Origin: Bradyrhizobium paxllaeri
Lineage (GTDB): Bacteria > Pseudomonadota > Alphaproteobacteria > Rhizobiales > Xanthobacteraceae
Assembly (NCBI RefSeq): GCF_001693515.2
Contig: NZ_CP042968.1
Location: 434,001-498,000, forward strand
Reading direction: 5' to 3'
DNA length: 64,000 nt
Shown piece after piece: positions 8,504 to 16,547 of the stretch. The first letter of the stretch is position 1. Each line of letters opens with the position of its first letter. The translations under genes and the position numbers were made by a program. Below the pieces are notes generated by a model. The model was not told the origin of the DNA. It made no database searches and saw nothing but the letters and a program-made list of their open reading frames with translations.

Positions 8504-8700
8504 AACGAACGGGCCTTGTGCTGTTGGCGATCGCCGTTCTGGCTGGCTGGGCGCACCTCACGCCCGCGCAGGCCGTGCCGCCGACGGTCACGCCCTCACC
8601 GGGCTATGACGCGCGCCTGCAGGAGCAGCGGGCAGCGGCACGGGCGGCCACAACGCCGGTCGTCAAGCCGCGCCGGGTCAAGAAGCCGCGGGCGCATTGA
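8500..8700 (+). CDS. Small secreted basic protein, unknown function
   Basis: 66 residues. A clear signal peptide (MKRTGLVLLAIAVLAGW, cleavage likely after AQA) is followed by a Pro-rich segment and a very basic tail (KPRRVKKPRAH). It overlaps the preceding reductase gene by 4 nt (ATGA), so it is probably translationally coupled. No recognised domain. Location is probably periplasmic. Confidence 0.65.
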   Translation: MKRTGLVLLAIAVLAGWAHLTPAQAVPPTVTPSPGYDARLQEQRAAARAATTPVVKPRRVKKPRAH

Positions 8701-8711
8701 TGCCGATGTCA

Positions 8712-8832
8712 CGTCGTCCCTGCGAACGCAGGGACCCATAGCCACCGAGCCCAGTTGTCCTGCGATGACGTCTGCCGTTTCGCCTTAGTGGATAGATCAC
8801 GCGGTATGGGTCCCTGCGCTCGCAGGGACGAC
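8712..8832. repeat. Palindromic intergenic repeat, family D (GTCCCTGCG type)
   Basis: Outer arms CGTCGTCCCTGCGAACGCAG and, inverted, CTGCGCTCGCAGGGACGAC. Each arm is itself a small palindrome, with GGGACCCATA / TATGGGTCCC inside. A second copy lies at 22141-22260. It sits between converging genes. Confidence 0.88.
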
Positions 8833-8840
8833 AGAAGGAG

Positions 8841-9530
8841 CTAGCCCTTCTTCTGCTTGGTCGGCTGCTGTTGCTGCTGCGGGTTGAGCAGCTTTTTCAG
8901 TCCGTTGATGCTCTCCGAGAGCCGCGGCCATTCGCAAGAGAATTGGTTTTTGGCGCAATGGGCAGCCCGGATGCGAGCGGCCTGCTTGACGGGACTGGCC
9001 ACCGGTATCGGTACTTTTTCGGTCTCGACCGGCGGAGGGGCCTGCTCCGCGTGCAGTGAAACCTGTTGTATGCTCTGTACAGGCGGCGGCTCCGGCTGGT
9101 GCTGCCTGGCCGCCTGCGCCGCGGCGGCGTGGTTGCGCCGCTCGCGCTCGAGATAGGCCGTGTAATGCTCGTCGATCTTCTTCTGCTCTTCCGGCGTCGG
9201 ATTGGGGCCCGCGATGTCGAAGGTGCGGTCCTGCATGAAATCGTAATAGGTGTAACCGCCGCCTGCCTTGCGGCGGCCGGCGAACTTCGCGTTGCATTCG
9301 GCGAGCTTCGCCGTCTTTTCTTCCTTGGTACTCGCTTTCTCGGCCACGTCGGCGCATGATTCGAAATCCACCGGCGTGCTGCGCCACCATTGCGCGTTCG
9401 AAGGCGCCGGCGCGAGCACGAGCAGGCCTCCGATTGCGGCAATGACAAATGACGGTGCACGTGAGGCGATCACGGACGGTTTTGCTCCAGTCGAATTCTT
9501 GGGAACTTTGATTGAGTCGATTGTCATCAT
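8841..9530 (-). CDS. Secreted hypothetical protein with Gln-rich tail
   Basis: About 229 residues from the start at 9530 (9527 and 9560 are also possible). A hydrophobic signal stretch FVIAAIGGLLVLAPAPSNAQ is followed by a mature region with paired cysteines (DFESCADVAEK and KLAECNAKF), a tyrosine-rich TYYDFM segment, a charged EEQKKIDEHYTAYLERERR helix, a Pro/Gln linker and a final CAKNQFSCEW segment before a QQQQQ run. No known domain recognised. Probably periplasmic or cell-surface, with two disulphides. Confidence 0.65.
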   Translation of the reverse strand: MMTIDSIKVPKNSTGAKPSVIASRAPSFVIAAIGGLLVLAPAPSNAQWWRSTPVDFESCADVAEKASTKEEKTAKLAECNAKFAGRRKAGGGYTYYDFMQDRTFDIAGPNPTPEEQKKIDEHYTAYLERERRNHAAAAQAARQHQPEPPPVQSIQQVSLHAEQAPPPVETEKVPIPVASPVKQAARIRAAHCAKNQFSCEWPRLSESINGLKKLLNPQQQQQPTKQKKG

Positions 9531-9729
9531 TTTGGCAGCGCTGTCACGCCGAAATTGCACGATGTTCCCGCTGGCGTTGTGACTCTATCTGCTGGATGTG
9601 ACCGATGGAACACAGCGCTAGGCCATTAAAAATCTTGAAGAAATTCAACAGCAAAGCAAAGTTTCGCGCGCAACCTTGCAGCGATTCTAAGCGCGGCGAG
9701 CGGATAAGCACGCCACATTGTGGCAAGAT

Positions 9730-10686
9730 TCAGTCAGAGCCGCGCGCGCGGGCGAGCGTGCTCGATGCCGTCTCATGGAACGTGGCGCGATAGAGCCGCG
9801 CGAACTCGCCCATGTGGTGGAAGCCGTTGGCGCGCGCGCACGACGTCACGGTGATCGCGTCGGAACCCTTCACGAGTTGCGCGCGGGCCGACCAAAGCTG
9901 CTTGAGGCGCAAGTAGCGATGCAGGCTCATGCCGCGAACACTCGCCACCGCCGTGCCGAGTGTCCTGACCGATACACCGCATTGTTCGGCGAGGTCGGCG
10001 CTGTAGATCGGCGAGGCGGCGTGAAACGCGACATATTCGTCGATCATGCGAACGAGCCGGCAATAGCCCCTGCTTGCGATCCTGCCCGCCACATCAGGCG
10101 TTTTGCCGCGGCGGAACATCTCGTCGATGGCGAGCAGGAGACCTTCCTGGAGGGCCAGCGCCGAGTGCGGATCCAGCAGCAACTCCGGCCTGGCCGAAGC
10201 CGTCTGCAAGATACCCGTCGTGATGGATCTGACATTGGTCAGAGTCTCGAGGGTAGCCGTGAACGGGCAGAGCAGGTCCGGCGTATCGAACCATTCCCGA
10301 TCCTGCAGGCCTGCGCCCAGCGTGATGATCGCGTGCAGCGATCCGCGGGGTTCGACGAACTGCAAATCGACATTGCCGCGCATGCCGATGAAGGCCGGAC
10401 GGTCCACGGACATGCCGTTGACGGCGACGTCGTAATCGTTCTCGATCTGGAAGATGACGACGCCGTGCGCCGCGCGGTAGCTGACATCGACAATGCGGGG
10501 GAAAGAACTGAGCACGGCGATCTGGCAACCCGGCAACTGCACCATCGCGCGCGCGGTACGAAAATTCGCAAGGCTGAGCGGGACGCTGCGCGCGTCCGCG
10601 ACAAATTCGACCGGCCGGAAGGCATCGATGTCTGAGAACTGGACGATCGAAAGCGCCGGCGAGGGGGCAAGCTTCTGGAACTGCAT
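9730..10686 (-). CDS. AraC family transcriptional regulator
   Basis: 318 residues. The N-terminal two-thirds is an AraC_binding_2-like sensor (for example GNVDLQFVEPRGSLH). The C-terminal ~90 residues are the double helix-turn-helix: YSADLAEQCGVSVRTLGTAV, then the LHRYLRLKQLWSAR linker and VTSCARANGFHHMGEFARLY. The start at 10686 was preferred to 10851, where the extension is low-complexity. It is divergently transcribed from the RraA-cupin-TctC operon, with a tandem repeat between them, and is the likely regulator of that operon. Confidence 0.85.
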   Translation of the reverse strand: MQFQKLAPSPALSIVQFSDIDAFRPVEFVADARSVPLSLANFRTARAMVQLPGCQIAVLSSFPRIVDVSYRAAHGVVIFQIENDYDVAVNGMSVDRPAFIGMRGNVDLQFVEPRGSLHAIITLGAGLQDREWFDTPDLLCPFTATLETLTNVRSITTGILQTASARPELLLDPHSALALQEGLLLAIDEMFRRGKTPDVAGRIASRGYCRLVRMIDEYVAFHAASPIYSADLAEQCGVSVRTLGTAVASVRGMSLHRYLRLKQLWSARAQLVKGSDAITVTSCARANGFHHMGEFARLYRATFHETASSTLARARGSD

Positions 10687-10878
10687 CGTGAGGCACCGGC
10701 AGCGCGAATCTCTGCCGCCAGCGTCGGCGGGTCTGGTTAAGGTCGCATTAAGAAGTGTGGCCGGGGAGAGGATTGCAAGCGGCTTTCGGTCGCAGAGAAA
10801 AAGCAGGGGCTGTCCGTTTTCCCGGCCGGCCGCCCGGCCGCGCTGACCCATCCAAATCCATTATACCTGCTCAAGCGG

Positions 10879-10964
10879 AATGCTAATTGTTTTGCCGCAA
10901 CCGAAGTCATCATGTGGCGGCAAATGCTAATTGTTTTGCCGCAACCGAAGTCATCATGTGGCGG
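10879..10964. promoter_or_regulatory. Tandem 42-bp direct repeat, candidate operator of the RraA operon
   Basis: Two identical 42-bp units (10879-10920 and 10923-10964) separated by 2 bp, beginning AATGCTAATTGTTTTGCCGC. The first unit forms an inverted repeat with the junction (TTGCCGC at 10892-10898, GCGGCAA at 10917-10923). The 44-bp period is about four helical turns, as expected for AraC-type sites on one DNA face. The repeat lies 56 bp before the RraA start within a 333-bp divergent intergenic region that holds no other feature. Binding by the adjacent AraC protein is inferred. Confidence 0.55.
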
Positions 10965-11019
10965 CTGGTCTGGAGCCCTCGTGCCGGGCGTGCCGGAGCC
11001 GCAGGAGGGAACAGTTTTT

Positions 11020-11658
11020 ATGACTATCACCACGGCCATGACCAGCGTGCCGAAGCCCGCAGCCGACCTGATCGAAGCCTTCCGGGAGGCGCCGACCTCG
11101 ATCATCTCAGACAATCTCGCCCGCCTGCCGGGCGCCGTGGGTCTGCGTCCCTTCCATCGCGGCGGGCGGCTGGTGGGGGTTGCCTTCACCGTGCGGACGC
11201 GGCCGGGCGACAATCTGGCGATTCACAAGGCGCTGGAACTGGTCGGGCCCGGCGACGTGATCGTGGTTGATGGCGGTGGCGACGAGACGCGGGCGCTGGT
11301 CGGCGAAATCATGAAGACAATCGCCGAGTACCGCGGCGCCGCGGGCTATGTGATCGACGGTGCCATCCGCGATGTCGCGGCGTTCGCGGCATCCGACTTT
11401 CCATGCTTTGCGCGGAGCGCCATCCACCGCGGCCCGTACAAAAGCGGTCCGGGCGAAATCAATGTGCCGGTATCGATCGGCGGTTCGGTGATTTCTCCCG
11501 GCGATATCGTGGTCGGCGACGAGGATGGCGTGGTCTCGTTTCCCGCTTCGACCGCAGCCAGCCTGCTGGAGGCGGTCCGCGCCCAGATCGCACGCGAGGA
11601 GCAGACCCTCGTCTCGATTCGCGAAGGCCGCTATCAGGGCAGTTACGGCAAATCCTGA
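11020..11658 (+). CDS. RraA-like aldolase/decarboxylase family protein
   Basis: 212 residues. IISDNLARLPG near residue 28, GDVIVVDGGGDETRALVGE near residue 84 and YVIDGAIRDVAAF near residue 112 (metal/substrate DGxxRD motif) mark the RraA/HMG-aldolase family. Members cleave 4-hydroxy-4-methyl-2-oxoglutarate-type acids or decarboxylate oxaloacetate; many are mislabelled as RNase E regulators. ATG 11020 follows AGGAGGGA at 11003-11010. First gene of an operon with a cupin and a Bug-type binding protein, suggesting uptake and aldol cleavage of a carboxylated substrate. Confidence 0.85.
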   Translation: MTITTAMTSVPKPAADLIEAFREAPTSIISDNLARLPGAVGLRPFHRGGRLVGVAFTVRTRPGDNLAIHKALELVGPGDVIVVDGGGDETRALVGEIMKTIAEYRGAAGYVIDGAIRDVAAFAASDFPCFARSAIHRGPYKSGPGEINVPVSIGGSVISPGDIVVGDEDGVVSFPASTAASLLEAVRAQIAREEQTLVSIREGRYQGSYGKS

Positions 11659-11673
11659 TTGAACGGAGGAACG

Positions 11674-12042
11674 ATGAGCCAGAAAGACGAATTCCACAAT
11701 CTGGATAAACCCGACGACGGTCTGTTTCGCGAGCTCGCCGCCGGCGTCACGACGCGCATTTTCTCCGGCGAGCACGCGATGCTGTCGGTGGTGACGCTGG
11801 CGCCGCATTCGCAAGGCACCCTGCATCACCACCCCGAGGAGCAATGGGGCGTGCTGCTCGATGGGTCGGCGGTTCGCGTCCAGGGCGGGGAGGAAATTCC
11901 GGTCAAGAAGGGCGATTTCTGGCGCACGCCGGGAAATGTGCCGCATACGATGCGGGCTGGACCGGAAGGCGCCCGCGTGCTTGACATCTTCAGCCCGCCG
12001 CGACCCGAGTACAAGAAAGCCGGGTCCGGCTTCGGCACTTAA
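11674..12042 (+). CDS. Cupin domain-containing protein
   Basis: 122 residues, a single beta-barrel cupin. Motif 1 is LHHHPEEQWGVLLDG (three histidines and a Glu for metal) and motif 2 is TPGNVPHTMRAGP. GGAGG at 11664-11668 supports ATG 11674 rather than TTG 11659. It begins 16 bp after the RraA-like gene, so the same operon. Likely a small metal-dependent isomerase, dioxygenase or sensor for the same substrate; substrate unknown. Confidence 0.85.
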   Translation: MSQKDEFHNLDKPDDGLFRELAAGVTTRIFSGEHAMLSVVTLAPHSQGTLHHHPEEQWGVLLDGSAVRVQGGEEIPVKKGDFWRTPGNVPHTMRAGPEGARVLDIFSPPRPEYKKAGSGFGT

Positions 12043-12097
12043 AACAAGCCTTGCGAACAAAAACAAAAACGCAGGCGACAATGGGAGGAGAGGTTCG

Positions 12098-13057
12098 GTG
12101 AAGATTACACGACGCAATTTGCTTGCGGCGTCAGCCGCGTTCGCGGTGACGCCCGCGCTCGCGCAAGGCGCCAAGAACATGACACTGGTGGTGCCGTTTC
12201 CGCCGGGAGGATCGACCGACGCGCTGGCGCGGCTGCTGCAGTCTCATCTGCAGACGAAGCTCGGCCGCACCGTGCTGGTGGAGAACAAGTCGGGCGCAGC
12301 CGGCTCGCTCGGTGCCATCCAGGTCGCCAAGAGCGCGCCTGACGGCGCGACGTTCCTGGTGACCTTCGATTCGCACGCGGTGATTCCCTCGATCCTGGAA
12401 AAGCCGGGGGTGGATGTCGAGAAGGATCTGGTGCCGGTGTTTCTGGTCGGCACCGCGCCATACGTCGTCGCCGCGAATGCCGAGCGGCCGTACAAGAACT
12501 TTGCCGACGTGGTCGCGGCCTGCAAGAAAAATCCAGGCGCTGTGAAATATGCCTCCGTCGGCATCGGCACGCTGGGGCATCTGGCGATGACGGTGCTCGG
12601 CAAGAAGGCCGGTGTCGAGATCACGCATGTGCCCTACCGCGGCGGCGGTCCGGCGATGAACGACGTGCTCGGCGGCCATGTCGACATGATCGTGGGATCG
12701 GCGGCGCTGATCACGGCGCAGCTCGGCACCAACATGCTGCGGCCCATCCTGCAGATGGGGCGCGAGCGGTTGCCGGTGCTCAAGGATACCCAGACCGCGA
12801 TCGAGGCAGGCTTTCCCGATTTCGAGACTCTGGCCTGGTGGGGCATCTTTGCGCCCAAGGACACGCCGGCCGATGTCATCGCCGCCATGGCGAAATCGGT
12901 GAAGGAGATTTTGAGCGAGCCGGCGGTGGCGACGCAACTGCAGGAAACGCAGCAGATGAAGCTGCTGCTCGCCGACGGCAAGGAGTTCTCGACGTTCTTC
13001 GCCAAGCAGGTCGGCATTTGGGGCCAGGTGGTGCGCGAGAACAATATCAAGGCGTAG
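12098..13057 (+). CDS. Bug/TctC family tripartite tricarboxylate transporter substrate-binding protein
   Basis: 319 residues. GTG start preceded by GGGAGGAG. The leader TRRNLLAASAAFAV ends at ALAQ and looks Tat-like (twin Arg). VVPFPPGGSTDALARLL, GAAGSLGAIQVAKSAPDG and HVPYRGGGPAMNDVLGGHVD are hallmark Bug-protein segments. It captures a carboxylate in the periplasm for a TctAB permease, but no tctA or tctB gene lies near, so it is an orphan receptor. Last gene of the RraA-cupin operon. Confidence 0.9.
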   Translation: MKITRRNLLAASAAFAVTPALAQGAKNMTLVVPFPPGGSTDALARLLQSHLQTKLGRTVLVENKSGAAGSLGAIQVAKSAPDGATFLVTFDSHAVIPSILEKPGVDVEKDLVPVFLVGTAPYVVAANAERPYKNFADVVAACKKNPGAVKYASVGIGTLGHLAMTVLGKKAGVEITHVPYRGGGPAMNDVLGGHVDMIVGSAALITAQLGTNMLRPILQMGRERLPVLKDTQTAIEAGFPDFETLAWWGIFAPKDTPADVIAAMAKSVKEILSEPAVATQLQETQQMKLLLADGKEFSTFFAKQVGIWGQVVRENNIKA

Positions 13058-13078
13058 CGGCGGGGTGAGCTCATAATC

Positions 13079-13102
13079 AAGGCCCCGCCGGAGCGGGGCC
13101 TT
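13079..13102. terminator. Hairpin terminator between converging genes
   Basis: Perfect 10-bp stem AAGGCCCCGC / GCGGGGCCTT with a 4-nt loop. It lies 22 bp after the TctC-family stop and 25 bp after the PRC-barrel stop. Neither side has a long T-run, so it would act as a bidirectional, imperfect intrinsic terminator. Confidence 0.65.
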
Positions 13103-13126
13103 GACCAACCGAAGCTGTGGGACGCT

Positions 13127-13660
13127 TTAGTTATAGTCTGAGTACTTGAATTGCGGCATCGCCTTGAGCTGCTCCTTGGTGCCGCTCATCACGGCGTGAT
13201 CCGGCGTCCAGTCGTTCGCACTGCCGGTGCGCGCAGTTGTGCTGGTGGTCGTGGCCGCGCCGGTGGTTGTTTCCTTGGTGGTCTCGCGCGTCGTCGTTGC
13301 CGGGGCCGTCGAGCTGGTGCGGACCGGCTCCTCCATGAATTTGAGCTTGTCCATGGAAACGGCGATGTCGTGCTCGCCCATGCCGAGGAAGCCGCCGACG
13401 CCGATGACCACGGCAGCGACCTTGCCGTTCTTGTCCACGATCAGCTCGTTGATGTCGCCGAGCTTCTCGTTGGCTTCATTATAAACGTCGAGACCCATGA
13501 GCTTGGACGCGCGCCAATTGCCCTTGAGCATCATCTTTTCCTGCGTGCCGGCGCTGGTCGCGGCAGGCGCGGCCTTATCCGCGGGCTGGGGCGACTGTGC
13601 ATAAGCGGGCACACTGAACACGGCGGCGCTCAAGAGAGCCGCAGCAAAAACTTTCTTCAT
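13127..13660 (-). CDS. PRC-barrel domain-containing periplasmic protein
   Basis: 177 residues. Signal peptide MKKVFAAALLSAAVFSVPAYAQ. The PRC-barrel occupies about residues 48-108 (ASKLMGLDVYNEANEKLGDI, VIGVGGFLGMGEHDIAVSMD). A Thr-rich linker follows (TTTRETTKETTTGAATTTST) and then a conserved tail ending in FKYSDYN. PRC-barrel proteins of this kind are common stress-induced proteins in rhizobia. Upstream lies a GGAAC-N16-TGTT element matching the general-stress EcfG promoter pattern. Confidence 0.88.
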   Translation of the reverse strand: MKKVFAAALLSAAVFSVPAYAQSPQPADKAAPAATSAGTQEKMMLKGNWRASKLMGLDVYNEANEKLGDINELIVDKNGKVAAVVIGVGGFLGMGEHDIAVSMDKLKFMEEPVRTSSTAPATTTRETTKETTTGAATTTSTTARTGSANDWTPDHAVMSGTKEQLKAMPQFKYSDYN

Positions 13661-13694
13661 TTTTATCCTCCTCGGAAGTGATCGATGTTCCTAG

Positions 13695-13719
13695 AACAGG
13701 ACGCTAGCGAGAATGTTCC
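13695..13719 (-). promoter_or_regulatory. Candidate EcfG (general stress sigma) promoter of the PRC-barrel gene
   Basis: On the minus strand: GGAAC (13719-13715), 16-nt spacer, TGTT (13698-13695), against the alphaproteobacterial consensus GGAAC-N16/17-CGTT. The -10 element lies 34 nt before the start codon. One mismatch. Function is inferred from the match and from the stress-protein context. Confidence 0.5.
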
Positions 13720-14087
13720 TAGGCGTTTTTCCGCGAAGCTTCGGAACAAGTCTGAAGGAGGCGACGCGGCGATATGCGGCGAAGCAGGCCCGCAAGGCAG
13801 GCCGCATGGCCGCGGGCCTTGTGTGTCCCGGCTCGGAAACATGTGTGGGCGGTCTGCGTTGAAATATCGGCTCATGCCGGGTGGCAACCGGCCGCAACGG
13901 AGAATGATGGACGCAGTTATTTTGCCGATTTCTTGCTGCGACACCAACGCATCGGTACGCGCTGACATCTAACCCGTTCCCGGCGTGAGCGCTCCCTTTC
14001 ATCCGGCGGCTAGCCCAAGAGGGCTGGCGATGCCAGGCCTGCTTTGCTATGAAGCGTCCCAAGCACCTGCTGCTCCAGCAGGTCCGC
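13720..14087. other. Intergenic region without a recognised gene
   Basis: Between the PRC-barrel promoter and tRNA-Arg. Short open frames exist on both strands but have no ribosome-binding site, conserved motif or family resemblance. The last ~90 bp should carry the tRNA promoter; no clear -35/-10 was identified. Confidence 0.5.
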
Positions 14088-14164
14088 GGTCCCGTAGCTC
14101 AGCCGGATAGAGCGACGGTTTCCTAAACCGTAGGTCGGAAGTTCGAGTCTTCCCGGGATCGCCA
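14088..14164 (+). tRNA. tRNA-Arg (anticodon CCT)
   Basis: 77 nt including an encoded CCA. Acceptor stem GGTCCCG pairs with CGGGATC (one G-T). The D-stem is GCTC/GAGC. Anticodon arm ACGGT-TTCCTAA-ACCGT gives anticodon CCT, reading AGG. The T-arm is GGAAG-TTCGAGT-CTTCC and the discriminator is G. No integrase or attachment-site duplicate is visible beside it. Confidence 0.95.
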
Positions 14165-14280
14165 GCTATTCGCCGCCGCTCTCTGGCGGCCTGGCGATCT
14201 GCCTTTAGCCCCATCTGCGCGATTTCTATCGTGACGTGCGCCGCGCTCCCGCTACAAAGGTCCAAACTGGGGGCGTTCGC

Positions 14281-14946
14281 ATGCTGGCTGTCTGGTACTA
14301 CACTGAGGGCGGCGATGTGCCGTGCGGTCCCTTGCCGCTGGCCGAACTGCTCCCGCTCCTTTCGCAAATGGACGATCCTCAGCACGTCAAGGTTTGGCGG
14401 CACGGCTTTGACGACTGGAAGCCGGTCGGGGAAGTACGCGAGGTCGCTCGGCACCTGCCAGTTGCCGCAGAAGGTGCGGAGATAAAGAATATCGAGCCTG
14501 AGCTGTCCGGTATCAGCGGCTGGCTTGGTCTGCTGGCGTTTGGTCAGGTGATGGGCATTCTGCGTCAGGTCGTGGCCGTCGGCCAATACCCTCAAACGAT
14601 CAGCGACGATATTTGGAGACGCTTTCCGATCGCGTTGTGGGGCGAAATGGCAATGTACGCCGCGTTGATTGGTCTATCGATCTACACGGCCTGGCTCCTG
14701 TTTAATCACTCGCGCCGCTTTCCAGGCTTCTTCCTTGCACAAATGGTCTGCGCAATCTTCTTTCCGATCGTGGACCTTTTTTGGGTGGCGACGATCTTTT
14801 CGGTTTCGCTCGACCAGCCGATGAGTAAGTTCCTGACGGTCGAGCCGCTTGAGGCCGGCAAAATACTCGTTACCGCGATCGTTTCGCTTATCTGGATTTC
14901 CTACGTGCTGCGCTCCCGGCGGGTAGCAAACACGTTCACGAAGTAA
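14281..14946 (+). CDS. GYF_2 (DUF4339) domain membrane protein
   Basis: 221 residues from ATG 14281 (an earlier in-frame start at 14236 lies in less typical sequence). Residues ~3-55 form a GYF_2 domain: VWYYTEGGDVPCGPLPLAEL and the VWRHGFDDWKPVGEV repeat. After a short linker, four hydrophobic segments follow (SGWLGLLAFGQVMGIL, EMAMYAALIGLSIYTAWLLF, FFLAQMVCAIFFPIVDLFWV, ILVTAIVSLIWISYVL), resembling DUF2569 membrane proteins. Probably a cytoplasmic peptide-binding head on an inner-membrane anchor; role unknown. It sits alone after the tRNA. Confidence 0.75.
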   Translation: MLAVWYYTEGGDVPCGPLPLAELLPLLSQMDDPQHVKVWRHGFDDWKPVGEVREVARHLPVAAEGAEIKNIEPELSGISGWLGLLAFGQVMGILRQVVAVGQYPQTISDDIWRRFPIALWGEMAMYAALIGLSIYTAWLLFNHSRRFPGFFLAQMVCAIFFPIVDLFWVATIFSVSLDQPMSKFLTVEPLEAGKILVTAIVSLIWISYVLRSRRVANTFTK

Positions 14947-15018
14947 GGAGCCCTCTCCACATGCGCTGGGAGATGCCGACGCATTGCGGCGGCATCATCA
15001 TTGTCGCTCTTGCGAAAG

Positions 15019-15987
15019 TTAGGCAGCCACACCCTTTTCCAGCAGCGCCTTGAAATCCGCCCGCGCGCGTTGCGCCTCGTGCTTCGCCGTCTCCGAGGCT
15101 TCTCCAAGCCCGAAATAGCCGTGGATCAGGCCGAGGCCGTCGTAATAGCTGGTCGGTACGCCGGCGGCCTTTAGCGCGTCCGCGTAGGCCTTGCCCTCGT
15201 CGCGGAGCGGATCGAACCATGCGGTGCAGACGATGGCCGGCGCGACACTAGCGAGATTTTTGGCGCGCAGCGGCGAGACGCGCCAGTCGGTGCCGTGGGC
15301 GCTGTCTTCGAGGTAATGGCCGCAAAACCATTCCATGGTGGCGCGGGTGAGGAAATAGCCGTCCGCGTTTTCGGCGCGGGAGGGAAAACGCGCGTTCTCT
15401 TTTGCATCGGCGAAATTTCCAGCGACGTCGGTGACGGGATAGACCAGCAACTGCGCTGCCAGCCTGATGCCGGCGTCGCGGCAGGCGATGGCGGTGGTGG
15501 CCGCCAGATTGCCGCCCGCGCTGTCGCCGGCAACGCCGACGCGCGCGGCATCGCCGCCGAATTCGGCGATACGGGCGACGACGTCCTTGACCGCTGCGAA
15601 GGCATCCTCGAATGCGCCGGGAAAGCGCACTTCGGGCGGGCGGCGATAATCGACGGAGACCACGACCGCGCCGGTCTCGATCGCGAGCCAGCGCGCCTGC
15701 CGGTCATGGGTCTCGAGATCGCCGGCGACCCAGCCGCCGCCATGGAAGAACACCACCGTCGGCGATTTGTCGCTCGAGTTCCGGTAGACCCGCGCGGCCA
15801 GGAAACCGGCTGCGCCTTTCACCTTGATGTCCTCCGCGCTCATCACCGGTGGCGGCGGAACCGCCGCGCGCGAGGCCGCCAATGCGCGCAGTGCCTCGCG
15901 CGCGCTAAGCGGCGTCATCGACGTGGGATCGCGCAACGGCAGCAGCGGGATGATCTGGGCGACGACGGGATCGAGCGGTGGAATCAT
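15019..15987 (-). CDS. Alpha/beta hydrolase, HSL-type esterase/lipase
   Basis: 322 residues. FFHGGGWVAGDLETHD (near residue 79) is the HGGG oxyanion motif of the hormone-sensitive-lipase family and VGVAGDSAGGNLAATTA (near residue 150) has the nucleophile serine in GDSAG. C-terminal TAWFDPLRDEGKAYADAL gives the acid and LIHGYFGLGEAS the histidine. Cytoplasmic carboxylesterase likely acting on short acyl esters. Stand-alone gene. Confidence 0.88.
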   Translation of the reverse strand: MIPPLDPVVAQIIPLLPLRDPTSMTPLSAREALRALAASRAAVPPPPVMSAEDIKVKGAAGFLAARVYRNSSDKSPTVVFFHGGGWVAGDLETHDRQARWLAIETGAVVVSVDYRRPPEVRFPGAFEDAFAAVKDVVARIAEFGGDAARVGVAGDSAGGNLAATTAIACRDAGIRLAAQLLVYPVTDVAGNFADAKENARFPSRAENADGYFLTRATMEWFCGHYLEDSAHGTDWRVSPLRAKNLASVAPAIVCTAWFDPLRDEGKAYADALKAAGVPTSYYDGLGLIHGYFGLGEASETAKHEAQRARADFKALLEKGVAA

Positions 15988-16225
15988 GGGTGCCTCGCAG
16001 GGAACGGTGGAATGCCAGAATAGGTAACGGGCATGGCTGCGGCAATTGCGCTGGGCGCCACCCAGACCCGCCGATTTCCTTCAATTGATAATGATTCCCT
16101 TCAAGCCGGCGCGCGGGGCGCGTCGGCAGAATCGGAGCGCCGTTTACTTCTGGTTATCCTTAAACAAGCGTACACGGGGAACGGCTGGGCGCGCCGCTCA
16201 TTACTCCCGCCAGAGGGAGTGTGTG

Positions 16226-16468
16226 ATGGATCAAATTAGCGGAATGGATCGGGTGCTCGACGAAATGCTGGTGCAACTCGGCGGGATGGTGCTGAGGCTG
16301 TCCAGCCCGCAGGTGACGCGCACCGCCGAGGAGCGGCACGCGCTGGCGTGCTCGGTCAATCAATATTCGGTTTGTGCGGCGCGCTCGGGCGATCCGCGCG
16401 TGCACCAGCTCAAGGCCGAGCTGGCGGAGACGATCAAGCCGCAGCTGCGGCTGGTTGCCAGCAGGTAA
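16226..16468 (+). CDS. Small hypothetical protein
   Basis: 80 residues from ATG 16226, with GAGGGAG upstream. Mostly helical and amphipathic (MDRVLDEMLVQLGGMVLRL), ending in LKAELAETIKPQLRLVASR. Two cysteines (ALACSVNQYSVCAAR). No domain recognised. A GGAAC-N16-CATT element (16178-16202) is a weak EcfG-type promoter candidate just upstream. The frame is open further upstream but has no supporting start. Confidence 0.55.
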   Translation: MDQISGMDRVLDEMLVQLGGMVLRLSSPQVTRTAEERHALACSVNQYSVCAARSGDPRVHQLKAELAETIKPQLRLVASR

Positions 16469-16547
16469 TGCAGCCGTTCGGCGGCGGCGACGTCCACGTG
16501 CACAACCACGACCGGGCGAAGACCGGCCGTGGTATCAGGCGAATGGC

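Noticed and set aside
14088..14164. tRNA-Arg as an integration site for a genomic island
   Set aside because: No integrase gene and no duplicated tRNA 3' end were seen within the following kilobases; neighbours look like ordinary chromosome.
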